DNA of 64,000 nt from Triparma columacea (Eukaryota; Sar; Bolidophyceae; Parmales; Triparmaceae), in the NCBI GenBank assembly GCA_030267965.1, contig BRYA01000053.1:1-64000 (forward strand). The letters are read 5' to 3'. A program made the translations under genes and the position numbers. The notes under the pieces are model-generated. The model did not search any database and was not told the DNA's origin. It saw nothing but the letters and a program-made list of their open reading frames with translations. This document shows positions 22,856 to 33,562 of the stretch, one piece after another. Numbering within the stretch: the stretch's first letter is position 1; each line of letters begins with the position of its first letter.

Positions 22856-25054
22856 ATGAGAGAGGTAAGTGGAGGAGTAGGGGCAATGAATCGTTTGTTG
22901 ATGCTATGGATTAACTGTTGTCGTATGCTTCTGTCGATATTAGGGCCTTGAATGTGGTGAATTTAGAGAATCCAAGGAGCATTGACAACGGGATTGATTT
23001 GAATGAAAAGGGTCATTTTCCTCACTAACCCGTCCTCGTTCCCTCCAATTTGTAGATCGTTCATCTTCAAGCGGGGCAGTGTGGTAACCAGATCGGTGCC
23101 AAGTTTTGGGAGGTCATGTGTAAGTGCTGAAAAATTGCTTCCAAAGATTTGTGACGGCGAATGTTGGGCGTTGCTTAAAATTTTGTGCCTCATTTGGCGC
23201 TGGTTGACAAATCGTTTTATAATATCGGGATCCATCTGTGGTCTCTTGCTCCTGGTCAAAGTTTTCCGCCCTTCAATGCACATTATTGCCCTCTAACCAC
23301 CCCTCTCATACTCCCCCCCGATTTTTCAGGCGAAGAGCACGGCATTGACCCCCTTGGAAGCTACCATGGGGACAACGACATGCAGCTCGAGCGTATTAAT
23401 GTTTACTTCAACGAGGGCCAGGGTGGACGCTACGTCCCTCGCGCCGTCTTGATGGACTTGGAGCCCGGAACCATGGACTCCATCCGCACGGGTCCCTACG
23501 GTACCATCTTCCGCCCTGATAATTTCATCTTTGGTCAGGTGAGTGGGGGGGGGGGGGAGGGGAGGGGGGGAGGGTTGTTGCTTGTTCTGATGAAAAGATA
23601 GCCCACAACCGAGTGATGCATGCAATTTATGGCGTGCAATAACATAACAGCACACAGCAACAAACAAGCCCAATCTCGTACACCACCACAAACTCTCGCT
23701 AACAACGTCCTACCCCTCCGCGCGCTCTGATACAGTCCGGAGCTGGAAACAACTGGGCCAAGGGTCACTATACTGAGGGTGCCGAACTGATCGACTCCGT
23801 CATGGACGTCGTCCGCAAAGAGGCTGAGAACTGCGATGTGATGCAGGGCTTCCAGATCACCCACTCCATGGGTGGAGGGACCGGGGCCGGCATGGGCACC
23901 CTCCTCGTCTCCAAGATTCGCGAGGAGTACCCCGACAGGATCATGTCCACGTACTCTGTCATCCCTTCCCCCAAGGTTTCCGACACTGTCGTCGAGCCCT
24001 ACAACGCCACTCTCTCGGTCCACCAGCTCGTCGAGAACGCCGACCAGTGCTTCGCTCTCGACAACGAGGCCCTCTACGACATTTGCTTCCGCACCCTCAA
24101 GCTCACCACCCCCACGTACGGTGACCTCAACCACCTTATCGCTGCCGCCATCACCGGGACCACATGCTCCCTCAGGTAAGTGCAACGGAGTGACATGGCG
24201 AACTGCATAAAGGGTGGATAACGACGTGTCTTATTGCTTACCCCTTTCGGTGACACTCGGTCGTCGTTTCGCTCCTGTCCTCCTTCCTCGCAGGTTCCCT
24301 GGCCAGCTCAACTGCGACCTCCGCAAGCTCGCCGTGAACATGATCCCCTTCCCCCGCCTCCACTTCTTCATGGTCGGCTTTGCCCCCCTCACCTCTAGGG
24401 GCTCCCAGCAGTACCGCCAGCTTTCCGTCGCGGAGCTCACCGCCCAGTCCTTCGACGCCAAGAACATGATGTGCGCCGCTGACCCCAGGCACGGCCGCTA
24501 CCTCACCTGCGCCATGATGTTCCGCGGTCGCATGTCCTCCAAGGAGGTCGACGAGCAGATGATGAACGTCGTCAACAAGAACTCCAGTTACTTCGTTGAG
24601 TGGATCCCCAACAACCTTAAGGCTAGCATTTGCGACATTCCTCCCAGAGGGTTGAAGGTACGATGAGGTGAAGGGGGGGCGAAGCGATCCCTGAGGGTGC
24701 CAGGGGGGGGCGTACTGAACATGAAAGCAATACTAACTCTATTACGAACTTCCCCCTCCTCTGCCACCCTCCCGTCGCACCTCCACACCCCAGATGGCTA
24801 GCGTTTTCGTCGGTAACTCTACCGCAATTCAGGAGGCATGGAGGCGAGTAGGCGACCAGTTCACTGTCATGTTCCGCAGGAAGGCCTTCCTTCACTGGTA
24901 CACAGGCGAGGGCATGGACGAGATGGAGTTCACAGAGGCAGAGTCCAACATGAACGACCTTGTCTCTGAGTACCAGCAGTACCAGGACGCCACCGCGGAG
25001 GAGGAGGACGGCTCTGTCGAGTTCGATGAGGACTTTGGCGACGACTTGATGTAA
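22856..25054 (+). CDS. TUBB: Beta-tubulin
   Basis: CDS joins 22856-22864, 23056-23119, 23330-23538, 23736-24175, 24294-24657 and 24794-25054; phases agree and give 448 aa. Beta-tubulin pairs with alpha-tubulin to build microtubules and axonemes. The first exon holds only ATG plus two codons (MRE), with the fourth residue of the MREI autoregulatory motif in exon 2. [14 protein letters not shown], the GTP-binding [64 protein letters not shown] and YQQYQDAT are all intact. The acidic tail after residue 430 is unusual in ending with Phe-containing [12 protein letters not shown] rather than poly-Glu. The proposed exon structure is certain apart from the microexon, which fits the invariant MREI start. 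Confidence 0.97.
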
Positions 25055-25384
25055 ACAACGCACTTGGAGGGGGATCGTCACAGATCAAGGGAGGGCCGGG
25101 GGGTTTAAGTCCGGGAGAGGGGGCGGGGGGGCAAGGAGAGTGGGGGACGAAGTTCCATCCTTAAGTGGGGGGAACGTAGACCTCGAGCTCGTAATTAGTG
25201 ATAACTGGATTGACCAGGAATGTGCAGATGGATAATTCTTATTATGTAGAGTCTGGTTGGGGGGGGGGGGGAGAGCTTGAGGAAAGATCCGAGCAATTGC
25301 GGTATGATGGGAGGGGGAATCCAATGGGATGAAATGTAAATTGCTAAGGAATACGCACGGTGATTTCGTTTTCAACAGATAAAT
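25055..25384. other. Convergent intergenic region, 330 bp
   Basis: This lies between the stops of beta-tubulin (plus) and the ribosomal protein gene (minus), so it holds two 3' ends. It contains a G13 tract near 25260-25272 and other G runs. No ORF or RNA gene is supported. Confidence 0.6.
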
Positions 25385-25633
25385 CTAGTCAATCTTCCTG
25401 CGGAAAGAGCATCCCTCAGTAAGACGAGCCTTTCCACCGGTAGGCTGGCAGAGCATAACGTTGCACGATCCGCAGACGACGACGGTCTGGGCGTGGGAGA
25501 AGACAGTGGTGATGTTGAAGCAGCCGGGGCACTTAACATCCATGAAAAAACTGTTGGGAGACTGCACGAGACGCTTGAGCTTGTGCATCTTCTGCTCATC
25601 GGCGGGGTCACGGTTGAGGAGGTCCACAGGCAT
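25385..25633 (-). CDS. RPS27: 40S ribosomal protein eS27
   Basis: A single-exon gene for 82 aa, the usual length of this family. It is a small-subunit ribosomal protein with one zinc finger. The four ligands CPGC (residues 35-38) and CGSC (54-57) are in place, as are the conserved blocks [25 protein letters not shown] and [15 protein letters not shown]. The ATG at 25633 gives the expected MPVDLL-type N-terminus. Confidence 0.97.
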   Translation of the reverse strand: MPVDLLNRDPADEQKMHKLKRLVQSPNSFFMDVKCPGCFNITTVFSHAQTVVVCGSCNVMLCQPTGGKARLTEGCSFRRKID

Positions 25634-26788
25634 GTTTATTTATTTATTCTACAGAGGGAGGGAGCGAAGAAGTGGGGGGGGAGGTTGAGTTAGTGTTGGA
25701 AATTGGTGCAAAGGACAACCACGGGGAATGGGTGAGGGCCCTATTTCAGCCAAATCATCGTTTTGTGACGCATTGTTCACTGAGAGTGGGTATTGGGGCC
25801 GTAAAGTCGCGTCATTGTTGTCACGTGCTAAATTCGGGGACAGGAAGGGCGTAATTAGACATTTCTCCGCCCATAGAACGAGTCCTGTGGTGGCTTTGTT
25901 TTGGGACAAGGGGGCACATAATGAATGTTCGTTCCTTCGTGGGGGCTTCAAAGTTCATCAGAGGCACATTGCTAAAGTGGGAATCAGCATTTCGCACGTT
26001 TGGGAGTGTTTGGGAGGTGGACTCACTGTCAATTTTGGCTTTTTCTTGAGAGGAAATTGGGTGATGAGACATGTTGGAGAGCTCAGATTTTGAACTTTGA
26101 AAAAACAAAGGTTCTTGCGGGATTGGGAAAGTTTGCGAAAGGCTGACGGCAGTGGGTTGTGTTGTGTTTTCATGGGGCCGTTCGCTCTCGAAGAAATTGC
26201 GACGATTGACCGCAAAATGTGAGAAATTTCCCCCAAAATAGGGAGAAATGGGATTGCCGTCGTAAGATTTCAGTTTCGTGTGGTTGGAAGTCATCGCGTG
26301 GCAGAGATCAAATTTTCCGCAATTATAGATGCACTCACGTTGGTCAAATTTCTCTGTCAAAATTCATGCCTGAAACCAGCACGGAGCCAGCACGCCAGGA
26401 TCAGAATTGAATAATTGCAGTTCATAGATCATTTTGTTTACTGATCTACCAGGTATGTGTGGGTGTTGTAGGCGCTTGTCTCCCCTCTATTTAACTCCTG
26501 TGACCTCAAACGTGCGCCAATTGTGCTTCTTGGTGAATCTAGGCAGTGACAACTTTTTCGGTCCCCCTCACCCTTGGTGATTTTCCGCCACTATACTCAC
26601 TCTCACCGCTCATCTAGCCCCATATCATTCGCATCGTTGATTAGAATTCCCTAATTAGGCCATAAACCTTCGTAGGTTACCCTTTCACAACACCAAACCT
26701 CCTACCACACTTCACACACACGCCCCTCCCTACTTCCACACTTCACACACACGTCCCTCCCCCCCCTCACTTCCTCGGCCTACCCGCC
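25634..26788. other. Long divergent intergenic region, 1.15 kb
   Basis: This is the longest gene-free stretch in the inner part of the window. It separates the eS27 start (minus) from the ZIP transporter start (plus). The longest ORF (25821-26360, minus, 179 codons) has low similarity to anything I know and does not look like a real protein. Near 26700-26765 the block CACTTCACACACACG-CCCTCC occurs twice in direct repeat. No conserved snRNA or tRNA motif was recognised. Confidence 0.5.
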
Positions 26789-28389
26789 ATGCCTCTTCTT
26801 AACACGTCCCTCCTTCTTTTGGTCCTGACTCTGACCCTGTCACCCTCTTCTGATGCTTTGGCGTGGAGGAGGGAGGGAAACTCTGGCAGTCCAAGGTGAG
26901 AATGGGCACGAACAAAGCAGCATAGCAGCAGCTGGTTTATTGACCGCGGAAAGCGCTACATCTGACATGCTAACGCAACCATCTCCGCGTCTCTCTTCTC
27001 TCGTCTCAGTGGTTCTTGCCCTGGCTCCTGCAGCGCTGCTCCCATGTTCTCACCCAAGTCGCTTAGGCTGAGTAGATTAGGGAGGATGAATGACCAACCT
27101 GACCCTAGCGGGGCTAATAAGGACCTCGATTGCTGCAGTGAGTGCTCCCACTGCCTTCACTTTGCCCTTTCCAAATGCAGGGGGGGGGGGGTGCTGTCGG
27201 CCGCGAGCAGTGTCCTGGAAGGAGGGATGGGGGGGGATAGTGCTGCTGTGAAAACCACCTCCAAGATCGTGGAGCTTCTGCCCCTCAACGTTTGGAAGTG
27301 TGTCTTCCAGTTGATACTTACTTCCATAAATGTAGTATGTTGGCTGGTACCCCTTCGGGCCAAGAACTTTGCAGAGAACAAAATCCTCCTCTCCCTGGCA
27401 AACGCCTTCTCCGGGGGGGTCTTCCTATCCCTCGCCTTCGCCCACCTTATCCCAGAGTGCGTTCACGGTTTTGGAGAGTTGGAGTCGTCCCACAATGAAG
27501 GTGAGGTTGGGTTGGGAGGTGGGGGTTGAGGGCGTGAGGAAGGATCATTTCACCCAAAAACCACCTCTGTCTAATAGGAACACTAACACAAAACAACCCC
27601 CCTCCCCTCGCAGTCCTCCCTTACATGGCAGTACTCTTTGGATATTTGCTGATATTTTTCGTAGAGAAGGTCATGTTCGACGCCGATGGCATCATGCACG
27701 ATATGGAAGGGGGGCATGAGAAGGAGATTCTCACCGAGGCCACTGGCGAGACCAAGCTTGACAGGTGAGAATGCGTGAAGGAGGGCGCTGCCAATCAATG
27801 TACACTGCAACTAACCTCTCCCTTCCCCAGGGACTCCAACTCCTCCTCCCCGGAGCCCTCCCCCGAGAGGGCCACCCCACCCAGCCTCGCAGAGGGTGCG
27901 CACTCCCGCGGGGAGAACGGCCACAGCTCCAAGGGCGCCGTTATCCTCTTGGGAGCCCTCGCCGTCCACTCAATCCTTGAGATGGCCGCACTGGGACTAG
28001 CCAACAGCTTCAACGACTCCGCCCTCCTCTCCCTTTCCATCGCCCTCCACCAGCCCGCGGAGTCCATCGCCCTCCTCGTCGCCTTCCTCAAGTCCGGCAT
28101 GCCCAAGCACAAGATTGGCCAGTTCCTTGCCGCCTTCAGCATGATGGGACCCATCGGGGTCGTCCTTGGCATGGCCGTCAAAGAGGTCGCACCGCCTCTC
28201 TTCGACGTTCTCATGCTTGCCACCGTAGCCGGAACCTTCATCTACGTAGGAGCCACGGAGGTCATTCCTGAGGAGTTTGAGGACCAGGATAACAAGTGGA
28301 AAAAGTTTGGCAGTTTGGTAGGCGGAATCGTTACCATCTTCATCATCACCCAGTACACAGCGGGATTGGAAGGGCACGCACACGCTTAA
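26789..28389 (+). CDS. ZIP-family metal transporter (SLC39-like)
   Basis: CDS joins 26789-26895, 27010-27500, 27614-27764 and 27831-28389, in phase, 435 aa. ZIP proteins move zinc, iron or related divalent metals into the cytosol. Exon 1 encodes a signal peptide (MPLLNTSLLLLVLTLTL). A Cys-rich luminal or extracellular segment (DLDCCSECSHCLHF) follows. The first helices lie around FQLILTSINVVCWLVPL and SLANAFSGGVFLSLAFAHLIPE. A variable loop with few His residues precedes the transport helices HSILEMAALGLA and ALHQPAESIALL, which carry the expected His/Glu pairs. The protein ends with more membrane helices and a short His-containing tail. Metal specificity cannot be read from sequence. Confidence 0.9.
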
Positions 28390-29143
28390 GGAGGGTAGTG
28401 GTCAAATGAACGACGACAATTGCCACCAATACCACCATAATTACTTCATGCGTGCAAATAACAAACGCAAAAAGTTGAATATAAATGCCAAAAAGGGTAG
28501 TCGCTATACGGGACGCTTGCTTTATCACTTTATTTGGGAGTTCGGTAGGTACAAGCACAATTTTTTTAACTCTCAAAAATTGAAATTTGTTGTGTTCTCA
28601 ATAAAATCATTCATATTATTTTTAGATCAAAATAGTAAGTCTGTTATCAATCAGATAATTTCAAAAGGGGTTCTTAACAAGTCATCAAAATATTTTTCTA
28701 AATCGACTCTGCATTATACAATATTCAATACGTGACATATTACATCACCTAATTTATAAAAAATATGCTAAATTATATTTTCATTATCAAAACAAAAATA
28801 TAGTACTAGGAATAATTTTGAAGTTGGTTGTTGATTCATTTATTAATTCAATGATTATCTCTATGTACATTAAAAAATCGAAATTTGCACAGTAGTGATT
28901 AATGAAGCTCTTTCAAAAATTGGCTAAGTAAAATTTTTATTTTCGGAAACTACATTTAGACGTTTTTAGCTCTACAGCATCGGGTTACGAACTACTTTGC
29001 GATACTCTTTATATCTGGGTCTCACTTTCTTGAGGTTTGAATCATCTTATTCCCACATCCATCTCCCTCCGTCACCCTCTGAAACACCAAGAACACTCCA
29101 CCCTGGCCTCCAGCTCGCCTAATTCCCCCCCAAATATCTCATC
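28390..29143. other. AT-rich intergenic region, 754 bp
   Basis: This holds the 3' end of the ZIP gene and the promoter of the PSMD9 gene. From about 28540 to 28960 the base composition shifts sharply to A+T, unlike the rest of the window. A 109-codon ORF in it is Asn/Lys/Ser/Phe-rich, as expected for random AT-rich DNA, and was not called a gene. Confidence 0.6.
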
Positions 29144-30096
29144 ATGGCCTCCTTTACATCTCCTGGTAACCTCAAAGAGCTCGACAGCCTCAGAAAGGGG
29201 TATGAGGAGGAAGCCCTTGCCATCACCTCAGAGTTGAACTCTGGAGACAACCCTCCTGGTGTTTCGTCGCCACTCGTTGATTCTGAGGGCTTCCCCAGAG
29301 GCGACATTGACATATACCGGGTGCGTAGCCTGCGCCAACGCCTTGCTATCATTCAGACTGATCACAGGGGTGTCATGAAGAAGATTGAAGCTGCACTTCT
29401 GACTGGCTCGAGTGGGGCTCAAGACGAGCAGGACTCCGAGGTGAGAAAGTTTGGGTATTGTTGTATCGTGAAAAGTGCAAATAATGACGATATTGTTGAT
29501 GAACAACCTGCTGCACTCTTCCCCTGCTAACACCTCCCTTCACTCCCCCTTAGCTCCGCAAGCGCCTCGCCAGTAAGCCCCGCCCTAAGTACGACAACGT
29601 AACGGGGAAGTGGGTGGTCCGCAACTGGGATGGTTCCGTGAGCGGGATAGATGGTGGCGACAATCTGCGCTTTGAGGATATTGGCAACGAGGCAGTCGAC
29701 CGTCTCAGGTTGGCCGAACTCACGGTAACCTCTCCCACTGCAGCCCCCAACGCCACCCCCACTGCTCCCCTCCCCTCCGCCAACGCCAATCCTCCTTCCT
29801 CCTCCATCCTCGTCGTCGAACCCTTTGCGAAGATCGACGAGGTATCCCCTCATTCCCCCGCCTCAGAGTGCGGCCTCATTCCCGGTGATGTTATCCTCAA
29901 GTTCGGCGCCGTCCACTTCCAGAACCACATGCAGCTCCGTGCCGTGGCCGAGGAGGTCAAGGGTGCCGCAGACAACCGCCGGCCCGTCGTAGTTGACGTG
30001 CTTCGTGATGGGTCACAGACGCGCATATCTCTACGCCCTCGCGCTTGGGCAGGGAGGGGGCTCCTCGGTTGTCACATCGTACCTTACTCTTCGTAA
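29144..30096 (+). CDS. PSMD9: 26S proteasome assembly chaperone p27/PSMD9 (Nas2)
   Basis: CDS joins 29144-29440 and 29554-30096 in phase 0, 279 aa. PSMD9/Nas2 is a chaperone for assembly of the proteasome base with the ATPase ring. The N-terminal helical domain carries LKELDSLRKGYEEEALAI, the VDSEGFPRGDIDIYRVR block and LAIIQTDHRGVMKKIEAAL as in known PSMD9. The C-terminal half has a PDZ domain (about residues 190-275) with ILVVEPFAKIDEVSPHSPAS and ECGLIPGDVILKFGAVH. The middle contains about 50 extra residues, including a Pro/Ala/Thr-rich linker. The gene ends 95 bp from the stop of the convergent mevalonate enzyme gene. Confidence 0.93.
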
Positions 30097-30190
30097 ATCA
30101 ATCAATACTGATTTGGGGCTCTTTTAGCCTCTTCCAATTCATTTTTGTCGTTATTAATCCCCCCTCCCAATCAGTCCCAACACATCAAAC

Positions 30191-31753
30191 CTACTTCCTC
30201 CTGGCCAACCCCACCCCGAACAACACGGCCAAGCCCACCGCAATCCCCACCCCCGTCAATCCCCCCCATCCCACCTCTCCCCTCTGTTTCTTGAACCTGT
30301 TGAGCCCCGTCTTCAAATCGATCAGGCTCTCCCCGTCGTCCATGACGATCGGCCCCGGCCCGCTCTTCGTAACGTACACCATCTTGACGTCCCCCCTGAT
30401 CCCCCTCCTCCTCCCCTTCTTGTCGCACTCCCTCAGCAGCCCCTCGTCCAGCTTCGCCCCCCTCGCCCTCCCCCACGCCTCCCCGTCCCTCACGTACCGT
30501 CCGTCCAGCCTCCTCCCTGGGTAGTACTGCAGCATAAGCGCTAGGACCTCGTCGACAACGTCGTCCAGGCAGTAGATCACGGCGTTGGGTCCGGCGTCGA
30601 ATGTGTAGGCGGCGGCGACGCGGCCCTTCCAGGCGTTGTAGGCGTGGACGATCTTGATGACGGACTTGGAGGTGTCGTTCATGTAGAAGATGGGGGGGTA
30701 CGTGTCGAGGCAGGTGGCGTGGAACTGGGGGGGGGAGGCAGAGGTAGGGGATGGGTTAGGCAACACCCAAAAAAACGCTAAATGCAGCCCCTTTCTGCAG
30801 CTTCTCCGCTTCCTCACCTGGTTAGAATCCTGCATGGTGACCTTCCCGAAAGCCTCAAAGTCCCTCTCCTTATACGCCTTCTCGATAAGTTCCATCCTCC
30901 TGTCCACCACCCCCCCTTCCCTCGCCCTGAATCCCAGCAGCTCGCTTGTATCAACGCTCGTTCCCATGCCCTCCGTGCTGCTCGTGTCCTTCTTCAGGTC
31001 GCTAATTACCAGGATGACCGCCCGCATCTCCGGCCAGTGGTTCTCGTTGCACACCTGCTCGGCCATGGAGTCGCTGCCGTCGGCCTTGGACCCCATCCTC
31101 CAGGCGACGAACCCGCCCTGGAGGCTCCTGCAGGCGCTGCCGCTTCCCTGACGAGCGATGGTAGACAGCTCACCGGGGTAGCTCTCCGAAGCGCAGAAGA
31201 CCTCGGCGAGGCACTTCACGAGAGCTGCGCGTGTGTGAGTGCGTGTGTGTGTTTTGGGGGGGGAGGTGGCTGTTAGTAACGCCGCCAAAAGGCTTTTACG
31301 AGTTTTGTTGTTGTTGTGCTTCTTGTCGTCATTATTATTTTTGGGCTCACCTGAATACCCCGCCGCGGAGCTCGCCAGCCCCGCGGCTGTCGGGAACGTG
31401 TTCATGCTGCTCACGTGCACCTTGTAGTCCCCCCACCCCCCCTTCTCCACCAGGACTTCCTTGCCCTCCCCCCTCCTCTCCCCCCCCATCCTCCTGACGC
31501 CGTCAACGCAGGCATTGAACCTCTTGCTGTTGGTGACATCCTCCTCGGTACCGTTGAGCCAGAGCCTGTTCTTCTCGAACGACTTTGAGGCCACGACTGT
31601 AGTAACGGTCTTGAGATCCTTCTGGTCGAGGGTCACAGAGACTGATGAGTTGATGGGTGTGTTTAGGGCAACAGACTTTTTACCCCAGTACTTTATGCAT
31701 GCTATATTTGTACCGCTGCTAAGTGTGCACGTGAATGTGTGTTTTGAGTCCAT
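30191..31753 (-). CDS. MVD: Mevalonate diphosphate decarboxylase with C-terminal membrane anchor
   Basis: CDS is complement of 30191-30724, 30818-31224 and 31351-31753, in phase, 447 aa. The enzyme makes isopentenyl diphosphate from mevalonate diphosphate with ATP, so the cell uses the mevalonate pathway. Family blocks are complete: [24 protein letters not shown]-type motif, [56 protein letters not shown] and [13 protein letters not shown] with the catalytic Asp. After the normal end of the family (GPGPIVMDD...) about 40 residues remain, the last 23 forming a hydrophobic helix ([20 protein letters not shown]) with a basic tip RRK. This predicts a tail-anchored enzyme. An upstream extension to 31909 in frame was rejected because ATG 31753 gives the usual N-terminus. 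Confidence 0.94.
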   Translation of the reverse strand: [520 protein letters not shown]

Positions 31754-32333
31754 CTGTGGAGTGTATGGCGAACACAGGGCGAACAAACACGGGTTACCAA
31801 CCCAAATCGACGAGTTAGAAAATAAAAGTGAAACTAAATGAACAAGCCAACCAACACTTTCCTCCATATTGCATCCGCCATTCGTTATCCATTTGAATAG
31901 TACCCACAATGAATAAATACGATATAAGAGGCTCTTTTCAAAGTTTGGAAAGACTCGTCATCGCTCTTTCTTCAAAAATCATGCACTAAAACCGCTATAA
32001 CAATCATTACACATCATCCAGTTATATGACAACTCAAATATACCTATACATCCACAAAATCTGGTTTCAAACACGTCAGAAACTCCTTACAATCAATCAA
32101 CTCAATTTCTCAAAATTAATCTGAGAAAAATGGACAGCCCAGGCCGCCCCCCCCAGGCAAACACAAGTTAGAGCCCTCACATTCAATTCACTCCCCGTAC
32201 CGAAAGTAACCCCCACTCGGCCTCACTTTGCATAATCTCCGCAATTCCCTTCCATCTTCTGCGCCTTTTTCCCCTATAACCTCCCACTCAGTGCCCCATC
32301 TCCCCGGTATATCTTCTGCCTGAAATAGTAAAG
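31754..32333. promoter_or_regulatory. Divergent intergenic region, 580 bp
   Basis: It separates the divergent starts of the MVD and COMMD5 genes. It is A+T-rich in the middle (31900-32130). No ORF or specific promoter motif was recognised. Confidence 0.5.
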
Positions 32334-33273
32334 ATGGCATCATCACGGTACGGAACCCCCCCCCTTTCCTCCCCTTACCCCCCATATCTTACCCATCCAT
32401 CCATCTCCCCCCCTCTCAGCTGGAAGAAGGCGACAACAGCCGTAAGGATCCAGAACACGGCCCTGAAGGTTCTCTCGGGGGTCCCGCATGGAATTGACGG
32501 AGACACCTACTTCTCACCCTCGATCCCGAGGAGCGTCAAATCGGCGGTGGTGCTGCTCCAGGATACGGAAAACATGACCGAGGATAAAGTCAAGGTGAGG
32601 AGAAAGGTCTCTTCTTCACTTCCCCCCCCCTCTCCCCCACCCCCTCTCCTCACCTCAACCCCCCCCCCCCCCTTCCTCACCCACCACCCTCCAGTCCGCC
32701 CTCGCCACTGTAATGTCCGCCCTTTCCACCTGTCTCTCCCCCCTCGATTCAACCCTCACAATCCCCGCCCTGACCTCCCTCTCCTCCACCCTCTCCCTCT
32801 CCTTCTTTGAGACCTCCTCCCTAGTAACAGGTTTGACACTCATGGTCTCCACCGCAATCCGCAACCGCACCAAGCTGTCCGTCGTCAAGCGCGACCTCGC
32901 CGCTATGCAGGTCCCCCCCTCCACCATATCCCTCCTCACCTCCCACCTCCGCCAGTCCCGCCTCGAGCTGCAGACCTCCTTCGCTCGGAACAAGGTCAGG
33001 GCCCCCTCCCTCACCTCCTTCCGCTGGCGCGTCGACGTGGCCATATCAACCGAGTCCCTCCAGAAGGTATTCAAGCCCACCATCCTCTGCGAGGTCAACA
33101 CTGACGACGGCAAGTCCAGGACGTTCGAGATGCCGGTTGACCAGTTCCACCACCTCAGGTACGAGGTGGCAAAGGTGCTGAGGAACATGGAGGAGATTGA
33201 GAGGCACCCCATAATGAGGCTCGCGTTCCAGGCGGATATGGAGGCGTTCGAGAAGGGGGACGCCCTGGAGTAG
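32334..33273 (+). CDS. COMMD5: COMM domain-containing protein 5
   Basis: CDS joins 32334-32347, 32420-32594 and 32695-33273, in phase, 255 aa. COMMD proteins form the Commander complex that recycles membrane proteins from endosomes. The C-terminal COMM domain is clear: FRWRVDVAISTESLQKVFKP, TFEMPVDQFHHLRYEVAKVL and MEEIERHPIMR, closest to COMMD5. The first exon is only 14 nt (MASS plus two bases) and is supported by matching phase to the CTGGAAGAAGG exon. The 3' end lies 50 bp from an assembly gap. Confidence 0.85.
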
Positions 33274-33300
33274 AGGGAGCGCGGACGGAAGGGTTAGGGT

Positions 33301-33407
33301 GGGGGGGGGGGGGGGGGGGGGGGNNNNNNNNNNNNNNNNNNNNNNNNNNNNNNNNNNNNNNNNNNNNNNNNNNNNNNNNNNNNNNNNNNNNNNNNNNNNN
33401 NNNNNNN
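33301..33407. other. Assembly gap next to a G homopolymer
   Basis: About 23 consecutive Gs (from 33301) run into 84 Ns (33324-33407). This is in the convergent region between COMMD5 and the EML-like gene, so no coding sequence appears to be lost. Confidence 0.95.
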
Positions 33408-33562
33408 GGGCCCACAAAGAGATAGTTGGTACGGCAGACTGAGTCCCCCTCAGTCAACCTTCCTTCAATCTCCCGTAACCCTCTGTCTTTCACCTCCCCA
33501 CCCCCCTCGTAACTCCCACCCCCCACCCCAATAACCTGCACGCCCCCCCCCCCCACCACGCC

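Noticed and set aside
23535..24185. 216-codon minus-strand ORF across beta-tubulin
   Set aside because: Antisense to a fully conserved tubulin exon; no independent evidence.
25821..26360. 179-codon minus-strand ORF in the large intergenic region
   Set aside because: No recognisable domain, no supporting splice context and composition like non-coding DNA.
28406..28735. 109-codon plus-strand ORF in the AT-rich island
   Set aside because: Composition follows AT-rich DNA and there is no domain or splice support.
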